Assembly (NCBI GenBank): GCA_016844945.1
Contig: JAERTJ010000222.1
Span: 1 to 64,000, forward strand
Direction: 5' to 3'
DNA from: Fidelibacterota bacterium
GTDB taxonomy: Bacteria; Fidelibacterota; UBA8477; JABMPR01
DNA: 64,000 nucleotides
In this document: positions 21,001 through 29,900 of the stretch, one piece after another
Numbering within the stretch: the stretch's first letter is position 1
Layout: the number at the start of each line of letters is the position of its first letter
The notes under the pieces: generated by a model
Told to the model about the DNA's origin: nothing
What the model saw: the letters and a program-made list of their open reading frames with translations, nothing else
Databases searched by the model: none
Made by a program: the position numbers and the translations under genes

Positions 21001-22817
21001 GTGACAACCAATTCATCTGTGACAGGAGGACCAACCCCATCGTCAACACCAAGGGTAATGGTATGGCTACCCGCAGGTAGCTGAATCAATGGATTCATCC
21101 CAGTGACTGATCCAAATGAACCTGTCCAGGTATATGTCAGGTCAATGTTATCCGGGCTGGATGAGCCTGAGCCATCTAAAGGAATAGAAGCTGTCCCCCC
21201 AACTGGAACGACCTCATCCAAATCTGGTCCTGCATTCGCAACAGGTGGGGTGTATTCGATGAGGGTTGCATTGTCAATATGCAAATCGACTGCTACGGTA
21301 CGACTAGAACTGTCACCAAACCAAATTCGTGTGCTGGTTTGTTGTGCAGTAAATGTATATGACGCATGTCTCCATTCCCATGCAACCAGACTGGCTGTCA
21401 ATGTTTGGTCAAGAACAACTGGATTTGGTCCCACGTGGGCTCTAACCCGCATACCTCCAGGGGGAGTATTCCCATGGGCGCAATAGTCAAATTCCAGTCG
21501 ATATTCCTGACCAACCACTGTATTAACATATTGATAGAGCGACCCATTTGGAGATCTGTTGTGCTCGCTATAATGCGCGACATTGCCATGAATCCAAACA
21601 TTACCGCTTTTAGCCCAGCCTGATCCACTTCCTTCAAATCCTCCATTTACAAGCATGCTATTTACAGTCACTGTGCGTTGTGCAGTGCCCACCCTGTTGT
21701 TTGCATCAGTGACGGTATAGGTTAATACATAGGTACCTGGGGCATCTGTGTTGACGGTTCCAGTGATTTCAACGGTGGGTCCGGCATCACAATTATCAGT
21801 TACATTGTATCCAGCCTCTATGTAGTCATCTCGAAAGAAAAGATTGGTTGGGTTATCCCCCAGAAGTGTTATCACTGGAGGTTCTGTATCCTCAGTGACA
21901 GTTACCGTCACAGCATCTGAGTCAGCACCACTAAATCGATCCGTGACTATCAAATTGATAGTGTGTATTCCTGGAGTGAGAGTAATGGTAGGATTTATAC
22001 CTGTAGCTATTTCAACATTGTCTTCCAGCCATGAGTAGGTTAATGCGTCACCATCAGGGTCTGTTGAACCTGAAGCATCCAGATTTACATCGGCATCACC
22101 CACACAGCTTTGGATTGTCTGGTCAGCACCAGCATTGGCTACAGGAACAGTATTGTCAATTTCCTCCAGTACTTGTTCATGAGTTAAAACATTTGGGTAA
22201 AATTTAATCTCATCTAAGTAACCTCTGAAACCTTCATAATAAGGTGCAGGTGAATATCTTCTTCCCATCTGGATATTTCCACCGACACGAAATGTCTGAG
22301 CAACTGTGCTAACAAGTTCTCCGTTTATATAACATTGTACAGTGCCATTCGTGTGTGTGATTGCGATATGGTTCCATTCAGTCAGGTCAGTATAACCAAG
22401 CGTAACCCATCTATTGGTTGGAATACGGGAGTAGAGAGAAATTCGGCTTCCAGATATGGCAATTTCGTATGCATCACCCTGTGTACTGAATATCCTATGA
22501 TAGCCACCATCCCCTGATCCCTGCTCATTACTATTGATCCAGAATGAGAGCGTAAATGTGGTCAACGTGGGCATACTTCTACGTAAATAAGAAGCACTTG
22601 ATCGATAGGCTCCGTTAAAGTAAAAACTCTGACCCTCAACCCCATCCTGGTAAGAAATTGCATATGGTGTTGCATGATACCCATTGCCAGAGGCATCATT
22701 GGCGTTCCCTTCACCTGACCAGTGAACTGTCGGGTTGGCATATAGTGATGGTGCTAAAAACATTAGAACCACCAACAGGATTAAACTTTTAGAAAATCTT
22801 CTCTCTTCTCTCATCAT
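15012..22817 (-). CDS. Giant secreted LamG/PKD/Ig adhesin with T9SS sorting domain
   Basis: The 2601-residue protein has a signal peptide (to about residue 28). Modules in order: LamG (29-216), PKD, DUF5011-like Ig, a CBM-like jelly roll (387-522), PKD, LamG (612-819), PKD, DUF5011-like, then a repeated unit of about 140 residues (992-1139 and 1229-1366) with DTDGDGTLDEW and DSDDDGVTDRW calcium-loop motifs and PKD between. A third LamG (1459-1682), a cadherin-like domain and two more PKD/DUF5011 pairs follow. Next come a run of Asp, Glu and His (about 2227-2256), a repetitive beta-solenoid-like region (2276-2489) and the sorting domain (NYPNPFNPSTT to VKRMVYLK). It is likely a calcium-stabilised surface adhesin, probably polysaccharide-binding. 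Its ATG overlaps the stop of a tiny upstream ORF by four bases. Confidence 0.87.
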   Translation of the reverse strand: MMREERRFSKSLILLVVLMFLAPSLYANPTVHWSGEGNANDASGNGYHATPYAISYQDGVEGQSFYFNGAYRSSASYLRRSMPTLTTFTLSFWINSNEQGSGDGGYHRIFSTQGDAYEIAISGSRISLYSRIPTNRWVTLGYTDLTEWNHIAITHTNGTVQCYINGELVSTVAQTFRVGGNIQMGRRYSPAPYYEGFRGYLDEIKFYPNVLTHEQVLEEIDNTVPVANAGADQTIQSCVGDADVNLDASGSTDPDGDALTYSWLEDNVEIATGINPTITLTPGIHTINLIVTDRFSGADSDAVTVTVTEDTEPPVITLLGDNPTNLFFRDDYIEAGYNVTDNCDAGPTVEITGTVNTDAPGTYVLTYTVTDANNRVGTAQRTVTVNSMLVNGGFEGSGSGWAKSGNVWIHGNVAHYSEHNRSPNGSLYQYVNTVVGQEYRLEFDYCAHGNTPPGGMRVRAHVGPNPVVLDQTLTASLVAWEWRHASYTFTAQQTSTRIWFGDSSSRTVAVDLHIDNATLIEYTPPVANAGPDLDEVVPVGGTASIPLDGSGSSSPDNIDLTYTWTGSFGSVTGMNPLIQLPAGSHTITLGVDDGVGPPVTDELVVTVFEISLPINGLVGYWPADGNVEDVIGNYDGTLGTTTVFENGLNDQAFSFNAAQSSNVGLPVNLSPSSLPQMTMGMFVNLRSLASGSLGWVIGHDNGGYDRSLILHDYRYGDGLAAGVGHTYISTLPKLKDNLNRWYFIAVAYDQSMNTATIYMNDLTGSGMTQTVSTTNGDGLATASLGGLSFSSHGADVLVDEVFMFNRTLTPAELDQISFDLAPNYIPTANAGPDQEETCVLNSIQVELDGSASTDPNGDALTYSWKEGNTILGTESIISPSLGIGTHTIELTVTDAYGESSTDQVVVNLIGDTTDPIITLNHYPRTLAFRTPYVEAGYETFDVCDPEIDVEVVGEVNIEVPGIYPITYTARDDAGNTNDATRVILVVRGAHTPEGENVKVRPVDENDPDGQKQMEVEYDHVEESGATKYKTKPQGEWGPEVPELPERVKQEAHTKLHEVSSTVESTDKIRLEFEYDEDSYEEPDRVKVLKAEDTDGDGTLDEWVDRTKEHDNEDRKIKAEVESLPKEDEPPSRFVLVEVHNPPVADAGETQYILINEGTAQVTLDGSGSSDPDNDIVSYSWSSLGVTVEGMTPTLELSDGLYSFILTVTDESGKMDMDQVTISVDLGATTEVGLDVEVQPVDITTNTYPVTIKFEDVREPGVSKTKSRDQGPELPTRENSERKYKEYPDRKYHDIKTKAKFTGNARVEIDYNDREFDRPDNLRLLHHEDSDDDGVTDRWVDVTSSHDKNSKKIEGTVDSFSPFIVVEEILPPVAVAGPDQEILSVRPIFPVQLDGAGSSDPEGDPLTYQWSGPFGTAEGVNPVVDLEIGEHIITLVVTDPDEATDTAQLTVTVIEVNSVPIAGFGKALDFDGVNDYVFLGNGPDLQIGRAITIESWIYPRDLEGGHPHGIVVHRQSNIATDHIFATWENELSYSLHTSTGWQSFNLPGLLLNQWQHVAVRVTADQHVYLSINGDETDMGPYTGTPSTTGQGWVIGTEAWHTEVGNWFDDRFDGQIDEVRIWNTTLAADDVATWMNRTVDYTHPQFNNLAAYYNFDEGSGSLVADHAGGNDNGTLYLMDPSEDWVDATMPSLYTDEDTPGSGELIGSDEDGNELSFTATSSPANGSLDLNSDGSFTYTPSTNWYGTDSFTYLVSDGINVSNEATAFILVEAVNDAPVADAGEGQSHDCVATTLEVTLDGGASTDIDSEGLNYSWSLDDEIVSSEIICTTELVPGEHTFTLTVSDGFLSASDDVLVSLQADEVAPVITLVGDAEVDLGLYKTYVEGGYTALDECETEFEVTVENTVDVNNPGNYAVTYTAIDLAGNSSSISRVVNIINTPPVARAGEDQSHDCVVGELAVVLDGSGSDDIDGGVLSFSWILNDQIVGDEPVLNIVLTEDIHDFTLEVSDGFATSSDVVRVEIVNDDEAPVITLLDGNTMELGLYLEFIDPGYEAEDLCGSDFTVEVTGEVDITTPGSYTITYTATDAGENVSIEELEVEVFNTAPEVVNALDGIELSFGDDLLTTEIDLSTVFSDVDVNDALTYSFEHANEDVVSATLTESILGFEALDLGESGVEIRAVDPWGAQTSQTFTVLVNVTADLAGALLFAHTEIDIKKDVEIFSGNILVNESSSHGGGNHNDDDDHEDDDEDDDEDDDCGRGGRDSRGRGNGHNDWEYELKIDKDTHVAPGYMLMADHIQVKRDVFIESDVYANELDNRGDITGQVFGDVMTPLFATMPPFKSAPVGTQDIRVNKNQTLVLEPGDYGRIRVKDRGNLTFTGGVYNIEELDVDKYCHIRFEAGAEIRVEDEIEIDKRSYVGPAGGSYITAANIIFYIAGDRHYAAKLGEEVQFFGTIYAQEDKVEFKKEVVFTGALLADEIKVSKDCELAVDSYFSTGGGSLGKVAGSAWVEPVMEVEVPEVSALASNYPNPFNPSTTIDFALSESGQTTLKIYDIRGAEVEVVADGYHEAGHYTVHFTPENMSSGMYLYVLQSGSFRDVKRMVYLK

Positions 22818-22951
22818 CCTTCATTCCCTCTTTGGTTTACATTTTTTTTGGGGACTTGCTGCTTTTTCAAATATTCTTTTAGCACCTTGAGTTCAGCCTT
22901 GGCTTTTTCAACTTTATCAGGATCTATCTCTGGCCTGGATTGCTTATCCAT
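22814..22951 (-). CDS. Small charged ORF coupled to the giant adhesin gene
   Basis: The frame from the ATG at 22951 encodes 45 residues, very rich in Lys and Glu, with a probable short amphipathic helix (VEKAKAELKVLKEYLKK). The longer frame to 23044 starts with TTG or a poorly preceded ATG at 23020. An AGGA about ten bases before 22951 supports the short form. Its TGA overlaps the ATG of the adhesin gene (ATGA), so ribosomes could pass from one to the other; the helix-coding region ends in an AAGGA that may serve as the adhesin's own ribosome-binding site. It has no signal peptide. It may be a leader or a cytoplasmic helper; the function is unknown. Confidence 0.45.
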   Translation of the reverse strand: MDKQSRPEIDPDKVEKAKAELKVLKEYLKKQQVPKKNVNQRGNEG

Positions 22952-23189
22952 ATGAGAATTCCTATCCTCCCCCTCAAGCCCGTCGCCAGGCTGAATTCCA
23001 CTCGAGTTGTTTTGACACATTGTGGGAGAAATATATTCAACCAACCGCCTGCTAATGCCTTATGAAAACCTGAATACACCTTAATAAAACCACTATCCCG
23101 AGTAAGATGAATGGCTGTATATAGTTGTTTTTATTTAATTATCTAAAACAGGGGGACGAAACTATAACCACTATTGCAGCAAGGTAACA

Positions 23190-26100
23190 CTAAATCTCAT
23201 TAATAAATTTTAACAGGTTTCCACCAGGTGGGATATTCAATTTCTTGCGCAAATTGGATCGGTAAACTTCAATGGTTTTCACAGTAAGGTTAGTCAGGTT
23301 AGCAATTTCCTTGCTACTCAGGTTCAGTTTTAAAAATGCACATATCTTCATTTCTCTGGGGACCAAATCTGGATAACTCGTGTTTAGTCTGGTGAAGAAT
23401 TCTTTGTGGACTTCCTGAAACCACAACTCAAACTCGTCCCATTGGTTATCAGAAGTAATTTGATTGTTAAGTCTGGTAAGGAGAGTTCTCAAGGGCGCTC
23501 TCTCAGTTTGATGTGATGTCTCATACAGAGCTTGAACATCCCTTACGATTCCAATCAACACTTCTTTATCCTGAGCCATACGCATGGCTTTTGTTGTAAG
23601 CTCCTGATTGCGTTTCTGGAGGCTGATTTTTAATGCATTTTCCAATGATTTTCTTTCACTAACATCCAGCCAGTATATGATCACCTGCACCACTTCCATT
23701 TGATCATCGAAGACGGGGTAGGCATTGATTTGAAAATAGCCTTCCTTTCCTGAGCTATGATTGTGTTGAAATTCAGTCGTCACTGGCTTGCTGGTCTGCA
23801 TAACTTCCCCCACCAGATTCCTAAAACTGGGATCCGCCTGCATCGAGTTCTGATCAGATTTCCCATTATCTCTAGCGGCAGTATTGGCAAGCACAATCTC
23901 TTGTGTCGCCACATCGATAACATAGAAGGGGTGTGAGAGTGATTCGATGACACTATTTAAAAAATCAAACTGTTTTTCCAGTTCCAGCTCATGCTTATGA
24001 ATTTTTGCTGTTCGTTCATTAACCAGGTTTTCCAATACTTTATTTTGCCTTCTCATCTGCCAGAGCCGCCACTGGAAACTGCCCACGATAAAAAAGAGAA
24101 TGACAAAAATATAAATACTATATGCCCACCAGGTTCTCCATAAAGGTGGAGCTAACCTGATACGAATCGATGGTCCAGCATCGTTCCAGATGCCATCATG
24201 ATTGGACCCCTTTACTCTAAAGACGTAATTACCAGGTCTAAGATCTGTATAAGTGGCAAATCGCCTGGAGGCAGATGTATAGATCCAATCCTTATCAAAA
24301 CCTTCCATCTTGTAGGCATACTGGTTTTTCAGGGGAGCCGCATAACTCAATGCCGTAAACTCAAATGAGATGACTGCATCTTTGTAGGAAAGCTCTAACT
24401 CCTCAGTCTCTGAGATATGTTTTGCCAAAATGGTCCGACCCTCGGTAAACTCCCCGATGGGAACAGATTTATTAAATATCTGGAAATCCGTGATTAGCAC
24501 AGGCGGAACGAATTGATTCTCAGTGATTCGTTCGGGGTAAAAGGCGTTAAAACCATTGATACCCCCAAAAAACATTTCACCACTCCCACTTTTAAAATAA
24601 GAGGATGTGTTGAACTCATTGCTCTGTAGACCGTCATTTATGTCATAATTTTTAAATGTACCCGTTTTAGGGTTAAATCTCGACAATCCCAGGTTTGTGC
24701 TGAGCCATAGATTACTGTTACTGTCCTCCAATATTCCATAAATCACATCATTGGGTAGACCATCCTTGACTGAATATCTCCTAAAAGTCTCGGTTTGTCT
24801 GTCAAATCGATTCAGCCCACCTCCATTGGTTCCAATCCAGAGGACACCAGACCGGTCTTCAAATATTGATTTGACCCGGTTAATACTCAGACTATTTGGA
24901 TCACTGATCTCATGGGTAAATCGCTTGAATTGCTGGGTTTCCGGGTCAAATCTATTCAGTCCATTGGTGAGTGTCCCCACCCAGAGTTGCTCCTGACTAT
25001 CCTGGTAGAGGGCAACTACTTTCTCATCACTCAAGCTGTTGGGGTTATTAGGGTCGGGTTCAAATAGGGTCATCTCTGAGCTATTCTCATCAAATCTTAC
25101 CAGACCTTCAGAGGTTCCAATCCAGAGCAGCCCGTCAGCATTCATAAACAATGCCTGGATAGCCAAATCATCTTCCAGATAGTGTTTGACTTTTCCACTC
25201 CCCTTATTGAACCTGAATAATCCGTCGCCTTCTGAACCAATCCAGAGGATATCATCATCATCAACATCCCCGATAATGGAATAAATAGCATCTGTGTACA
25301 GAAAATTGGATTGTGCGCTTTGAGCTCTGAATTGTGTGTACTTCTGTGTAGCCCTGTCTATCCGATTAAGACCACCATAACCACCCACCCAGAGTATCCC
25401 ATCTTTATCTTCATACATGCCACGGATACTGGGATGGCTGAGACTATTGGGATTGCCAGGTATATGATTATAGTGGTGGAAGTATTCAGCATTGGGCTTC
25501 ATTTTATTGATGCCACCCCCACCTGTCCCGACCCACAACAATCCTGAATTATCCTCATAGACACAGGTAATATTATTGTCACTGAGACTATTGGGATCTC
25601 CTGAATCATGCTGGTAGAGAATGAGTTCATTCGCTTTTATATCAAATCGTCTCAGACCGTGAAAGGTCCCGATCCAGAATCTTCCATGTTGATCCTGAAT
25701 CATTGATTGGATGTCATTTTCCTTGAGCCTCAGACTGGCTTTTTCTTCAAGACGAACGAAGGTATCTCCATTCTGTATCTGACTCACGCCATCCAAAGTC
25801 CCAAACAGAAGGGTTCCGTTACTTGATTCCATGATTGAATACACTTCAGAACTACTGATTGATCCCTCTTTTTCAGGTGTATGATAGAATGCTTCCCAGC
25901 GATTGTTCACCTCATCAAAGCGATTAAGACCATTCAAAGTACCCACCCAGAGAAAGCCCTGGCTGTCCTTGTAAATTGAATTGATATCATCGTTGCTGAT
26001 TGAATTGATATTATTAGGATCATGTCTGTAGTGGTTGAATGATCCCGTTGCTGGATCAAATTTGTCAATACCAGAACCAATGGTTCCCAGCCAGAGCACT

Positions 26101-26528
26101 TCGTTTGATCCATGAGCGTCTACAAAGATGTACTTGACGCTATTGTGACCCAAGCTACCTGGATTGCTGGTGTAGTGACTAAAGCGGGTAAACAATTCAG
26201 TCGTTGGATCAAATTTATTTAGCCCACCACTTTCAGTACCCAACCAGAGCATACCATCGCTCGTTTCAACAATAAATCTTATATAATTGTCAGAAAGGGA
26301 ATTGGGATTATACGAATCATGCTTGTAAACGGTAAAATGATACCCATCAAACTTGTTGAGCCCGTCCTGAGTCCCAAACCACATCACCCCTTTGTTATCC
26401 TGAAGTATGCAGGTGATATAGCTGTTTGATAATCCATCCTCTATCACAAGGTGGTTAAACTTCACCGCCTGGTGTTGTGCTGATAAGCTGGTTGTACCCA
26501 GGAGGAGGATAAATAAAGCTCTAAACAT
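23190..26528 (-). CDS. Beta-propeller sensor with PAS and LuxR-type DNA-binding domain
   Basis: The product (about 1112 residues from the ATG at 26528; a TTG at 26546 is possible) begins with a signal peptide. Fourteen two-component-regulator propeller repeats follow (LW-(I/V/L)-G-T type, e.g. LWVGTLNGLNRFD), enough for two seven-bladed propellers, to about residue 660. A Y_Y_Y domain (about 690-770), a membrane helix (about 780-803), a coiled coil and a PAS domain (about 845-960) come next. There is no H-box or ATPase domain. The C-terminus is a LuxR-like helix-turn-helix (LVPREMKICAFLKLNLSSKEI...TVKTIEVYRSNLRKKL). It should sense an extracytoplasmic ligand and bind DNA while membrane-anchored. 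Hybrid versions of this architecture often control polysaccharide use; here the target may be the neighbouring adhesin gene. Confidence 0.85.
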   Translation of the reverse strand: MFRALFILLLGTTSLSAQHQAVKFNHLVIEDGLSNSYITCILQDNKGVMWFGTQDGLNKFDGYHFTVYKHDSYNPNSLSDNYIRFIVETSDGMLWLGTESGGLNKFDPTTELFTRFSHYTSNPGSLGHNSVKYIFVDAHGSNEVLWLGTIGSGIDKFDPATGSFNHYRHDPNNINSISNDDINSIYKDSQGFLWVGTLNGLNRFDEVNNRWEAFYHTPEKEGSISSSEVYSIMESSNGTLLFGTLDGVSQIQNGDTFVRLEEKASLRLKENDIQSMIQDQHGRFWIGTFHGLRRFDIKANELILYQHDSGDPNSLSDNNITCVYEDNSGLLWVGTGGGGINKMKPNAEYFHHYNHIPGNPNSLSHPSIRGMYEDKDGILWVGGYGGLNRIDRATQKYTQFRAQSAQSNFLYTDAIYSIIGDVDDDDILWIGSEGDGLFRFNKGSGKVKHYLEDDLAIQALFMNADGLLWIGTSEGLVRFDENSSEMTLFEPDPNNPNSLSDEKVVALYQDSQEQLWVGTLTNGLNRFDPETQQFKRFTHEISDPNSLSINRVKSIFEDRSGVLWIGTNGGGLNRFDRQTETFRRYSVKDGLPNDVIYGILEDSNSNLWLSTNLGLSRFNPKTGTFKNYDINDGLQSNEFNTSSYFKSGSGEMFFGGINGFNAFYPERITENQFVPPVLITDFQIFNKSVPIGEFTEGRTILAKHISETEELELSYKDAVISFEFTALSYAAPLKNQYAYKMEGFDKDWIYTSASRRFATYTDLRPGNYVFRVKGSNHDGIWNDAGPSIRIRLAPPLWRTWWAYSIYIFVILFFIVGSFQWRLWQMRRQNKVLENLVNERTAKIHKHELELEKQFDFLNSVIESLSHPFYVIDVATQEIVLANTAARDNGKSDQNSMQADPSFRNLVGEVMQTSKPVTTEFQHNHSSGKEGYFQINAYPVFDDQMEVVQVIIYWLDVSERKSLENALKISLQKRNQELTTKAMRMAQDKEVLIGIVRDVQALYETSHQTERAPLRTLLTRLNNQITSDNQWDEFELWFQEVHKEFFTRLNTSYPDLVPREMKICAFLKLNLSSKEIANLTNLTVKTIEVYRSNLRKKLNIPPGGNLLKFINEI

Positions 26529-26713
26529 TGTGCGAGGAAGCTTCAACTAAAGTGTTCCCATTTCACCCTATTGAGAAAATCTTAAATCTCTATTTTAACC
26601 TGTGGTAACTTGAATTTACAAGATAGTCGGTAAGGCTTATAATTCCTAAATCATAACAAATGTGGTCATTGATTGGTGTTGATCAATACTGAGAGGGAAA
26701 TATGTCTCTGAGC

Positions 26714-26899
26714 CTATTTGTAGGTTGCTAGATTTTTTACGATAGGTTTTAGAATCTGTCGCTGGGTTTCGAGCAGTTGAAAAGCCTTTTCCTCATCCCT
26801 GGAAGACATCCTGGTAAATCCAGCTATATCTGTGAATATTATTGCAGCCAGTTTGCGAGAGGGCTTTGACATCGAACCACTTCGGATAATTAATGCCAC
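26714..26899 (-). pseudogene. Truncated class III adenylate/guanylate cyclase remnant
   Basis: The frame encodes the first part of a class III nucleotide cyclase: SRKLAAIIFTDIAGFTRMSSRDEEKAFQLLE, including the first metal-binding Asp in FTDIAGFT, then a helix. It stops at a TAG about 50 residues in. The next expected motif (an EMGDG-like strand carrying the second metal Asp) and the rest of the roughly 160-residue domain are absent from all frames down to the neighbouring gene at 26528. It cannot be catalytic. Start candidates are a GTG at 26899 or an ATG at 26872, neither with a ribosome-binding site. It most likely records deletion of a longer cyclase gene. Confidence 0.7.
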
Positions 26900-26982
26900 T
26901 TTGTTAATTATTGTTGCAGCAAATATATCCCATCACTTTAGATTCCCAAATGATTGATTCTATTGATACTCCGTGATATTTT

Positions 26983-29900
26983 CTATTTGATCAATTTTTC
27001 AATCTCCAGTAATAGCTCATCCGCCGTCCAGGGTTTCTGGAGAAATGCAGAAATACCCGCATCCTGAAGCCCCTGTTTGTCATCGATTCCTAATTGTCCA
27101 CTGGACAGAAGGATGGGAATATCCGAGCCAGTTTTCCTGACCTCCAGGGTGAATTCCTCCCCAGACATATTGGGCATGGATTGATCGGTAATGATCAGGT
27201 CAATACCACCCCTTGATTCATTGAAAATTGCTAATGCTTGTTCTCCATCGGCTGCACCATCAACCTTGAATCCTAGCTCACTCAATACCTCCTGTGTAGC
27301 TAAGCGAATATTTTCCTCATCTTCAACCAATAATATTCGGCTTAGATAGGTGTGTATATCATGGGATGGCTTGCTGATTTCACTGGAGGTTGTTTGGGAG
27401 TCTGTGACAGGAAGCAATATACGGAATGAGGTTCCTTTCTCAGGTTCACTGGAAACAGACATAACGCCATTCATCATTTCTATGATACCGTGGACTACAG
27501 ATAGTCCTAATCCAGTTCCCTCACCAACTTTCTTCGTTGTGTAGAAAGGATCAAAAACTTTCTCCAAAGTTTCGGGATCCATCCCATGACCCGTGTCTGC
27601 AACAGTGAGTTCTACCATATCGGTCATGGATTTAGATGAATGGAGTTGTTCCCTGACAGGCTTCAATTCTACAATAATGCTACCATCTGAATTAGCCATG
27701 GCATGATTTGCGTTGTTACAAAGGTTGATGATGATTTGATGGATATGGGTTTTGTCACATAAAACTGGACCGCAGCTTTGATCGATATTTTTTTCGATTC
27801 TGATATTCGGTGGTAAAGATGCTCGCTCTATGGCCAATGCTTCATCGATGAGGTTTTGGAGGAGTTGTGGCTGCAACTCAACTTTTGATTTTCTACTGAA
27901 CGTCAGAATCTGCTTTACAATTTCTCTGGCGCGTTCACCATCCCTCAATAACAGCTCCATATTACTATGCAGTTCTTGATCTTCAGGCAATTCATTTTTA
28001 ACCAAACCACCGTACAGGAATATGCTTTGTAATACATTATTCAATTCATGGGCAATGCCACCAACCATGGTGCCCACAGCCTCCAACTTCTGTGATTGTC
28101 GAAGCTGATCTTCAATTGTTCTGTGTCGATCCTGAAGTAAAATTCTATCCGTTACATCTCTTACTATATCATGGGACCCATTGTACTCACCATCCTTAAA
28201 AACCGCTATGGAACTCACTTCCACATGACTTACCTGACCATCCTTAGAGACCACCCGACCTTGATATCCCTTGTAAAACCCCTCAGTTTTAAGTCTTTCC
28301 TGATAGCTTTCTGATTTTTTACGATCCGCTTCAAATACGATATCCTTTATGTTGAGCTGAGTGAATTCCTCTTGAGAGTAGCCCAGCAGTTTCCTGGCTG
28401 CATCATTGGCCTCAATGAAGTTCCCTCGAGCATCAAGTGAGCAAATCCCATCGATACTCGTCTCAAATAGACTTCTGTATCGATTTTCACTTTCAGCTAC
28501 TTTCTCTTCTGCTTGTTTACGTTCAGTAACATCTTGAATTGTTCCAATCAATCCTGTGACAACACCATTTTCATCAGTAATTGTTTCTCCAAGACCAAGT
28601 ACCCATCGTGTTTCACCATCCGATCTACGGATGATTTTATATTCCTTATTAAAAGGAATATTCTTTCCAATAACATCCTCCGTTACATAACGAAGCATCT
28701 CATCAGCAGAGTCAGGGTGAAGTAAGTTTACCCAGCCGTTGACCGTCTTATCATAGTCAGGTTCCATCCCAAATATTTGATCACAAACCTCTGAGGTCAC
28801 CCAGATATCATTGGGTGAAAATTCTGATTGATAAGAACCAATGAGTGCAGCTCGTTGTGTTTCCCGGAAGAAATATTCACGCTTTTTTAACTCTACTTCA
28901 ATTTCCTTGCGTTCAGTGATATCACGGCCCACTGAATTGATTACGGACCAATTACCCGCTTTATTCTTCTCCATATCCGTCGTCCAGAGAATCCACCGGA
29001 CAGTCCCTGTTAAAGCGTTTACTTGACGATTTTCAAAATTTGAGTGTTCGTTATCATTATTTGGTAATCCGGTTATCCACTTTTTTGTGGCATCAAAATC
29101 ATCTGGATGCACAAAATCAAGAGCTGATTTCCCGATGCAATCTTTTGGTGTGATTCCATATAGATGTTCGGCGACTGGATTTACGTATAGAATTTTGCCC
29201 TCTAAATCCACGCGTGTAATGATGTTGGATGTAATCTCAACTAACTCTCTGTATTGGAGCTCTGCTTCAACCAATGCTGCTTCCATTTCCTTTTGTTCAG
29301 AAACATCCTGGAAAACGCAATGGGTTTGTCTAAATGAACCATCTTCATTATGACCAACCCTACCGTCAAGGAGAATATCTACAAAATCCCCATCCTTCTT
29401 CTTTAACTTGAACTCTACATTTTTTACAAAGCCGCGACGTTTGAATATGGGGAAGTTTTCTTGAAAAGTCTCCAGGCTATCCGAGTGGAGAAATTCAGAA
29501 AAATTCTTGCCAAGAACTTCCTCTTTTTGATATCCTAACAGTGAGCAAAACGTATCATTTGCCTCTATCAGATCACCGCTTTCATCAAGCGATTGGTATG
29601 ATATAGGTGCCTTTTCAAATAAAGCTCTGAACCTATCCTCACTCTCAAGCATGGCTGTTACAGATTTCTTAAGCTCCGTTACATCTTGAGTAAACCCAAT
29701 GGCATAAATTGCCCGCCCTTCTGAATCATAAGTTATATCTGCCTTTTGCCTCACCCATTTTATCACACCATCCACGAGCAATCGATGCTCAACGTCGTAG
29801 GGTTTTCCCTGGGTGGCGGCATTCCATTCATCATTTACATAATCCCGATCCTCAGGATACACTTTGTCCATGAATATTGCATAGGTGGCAACTGTACCAG

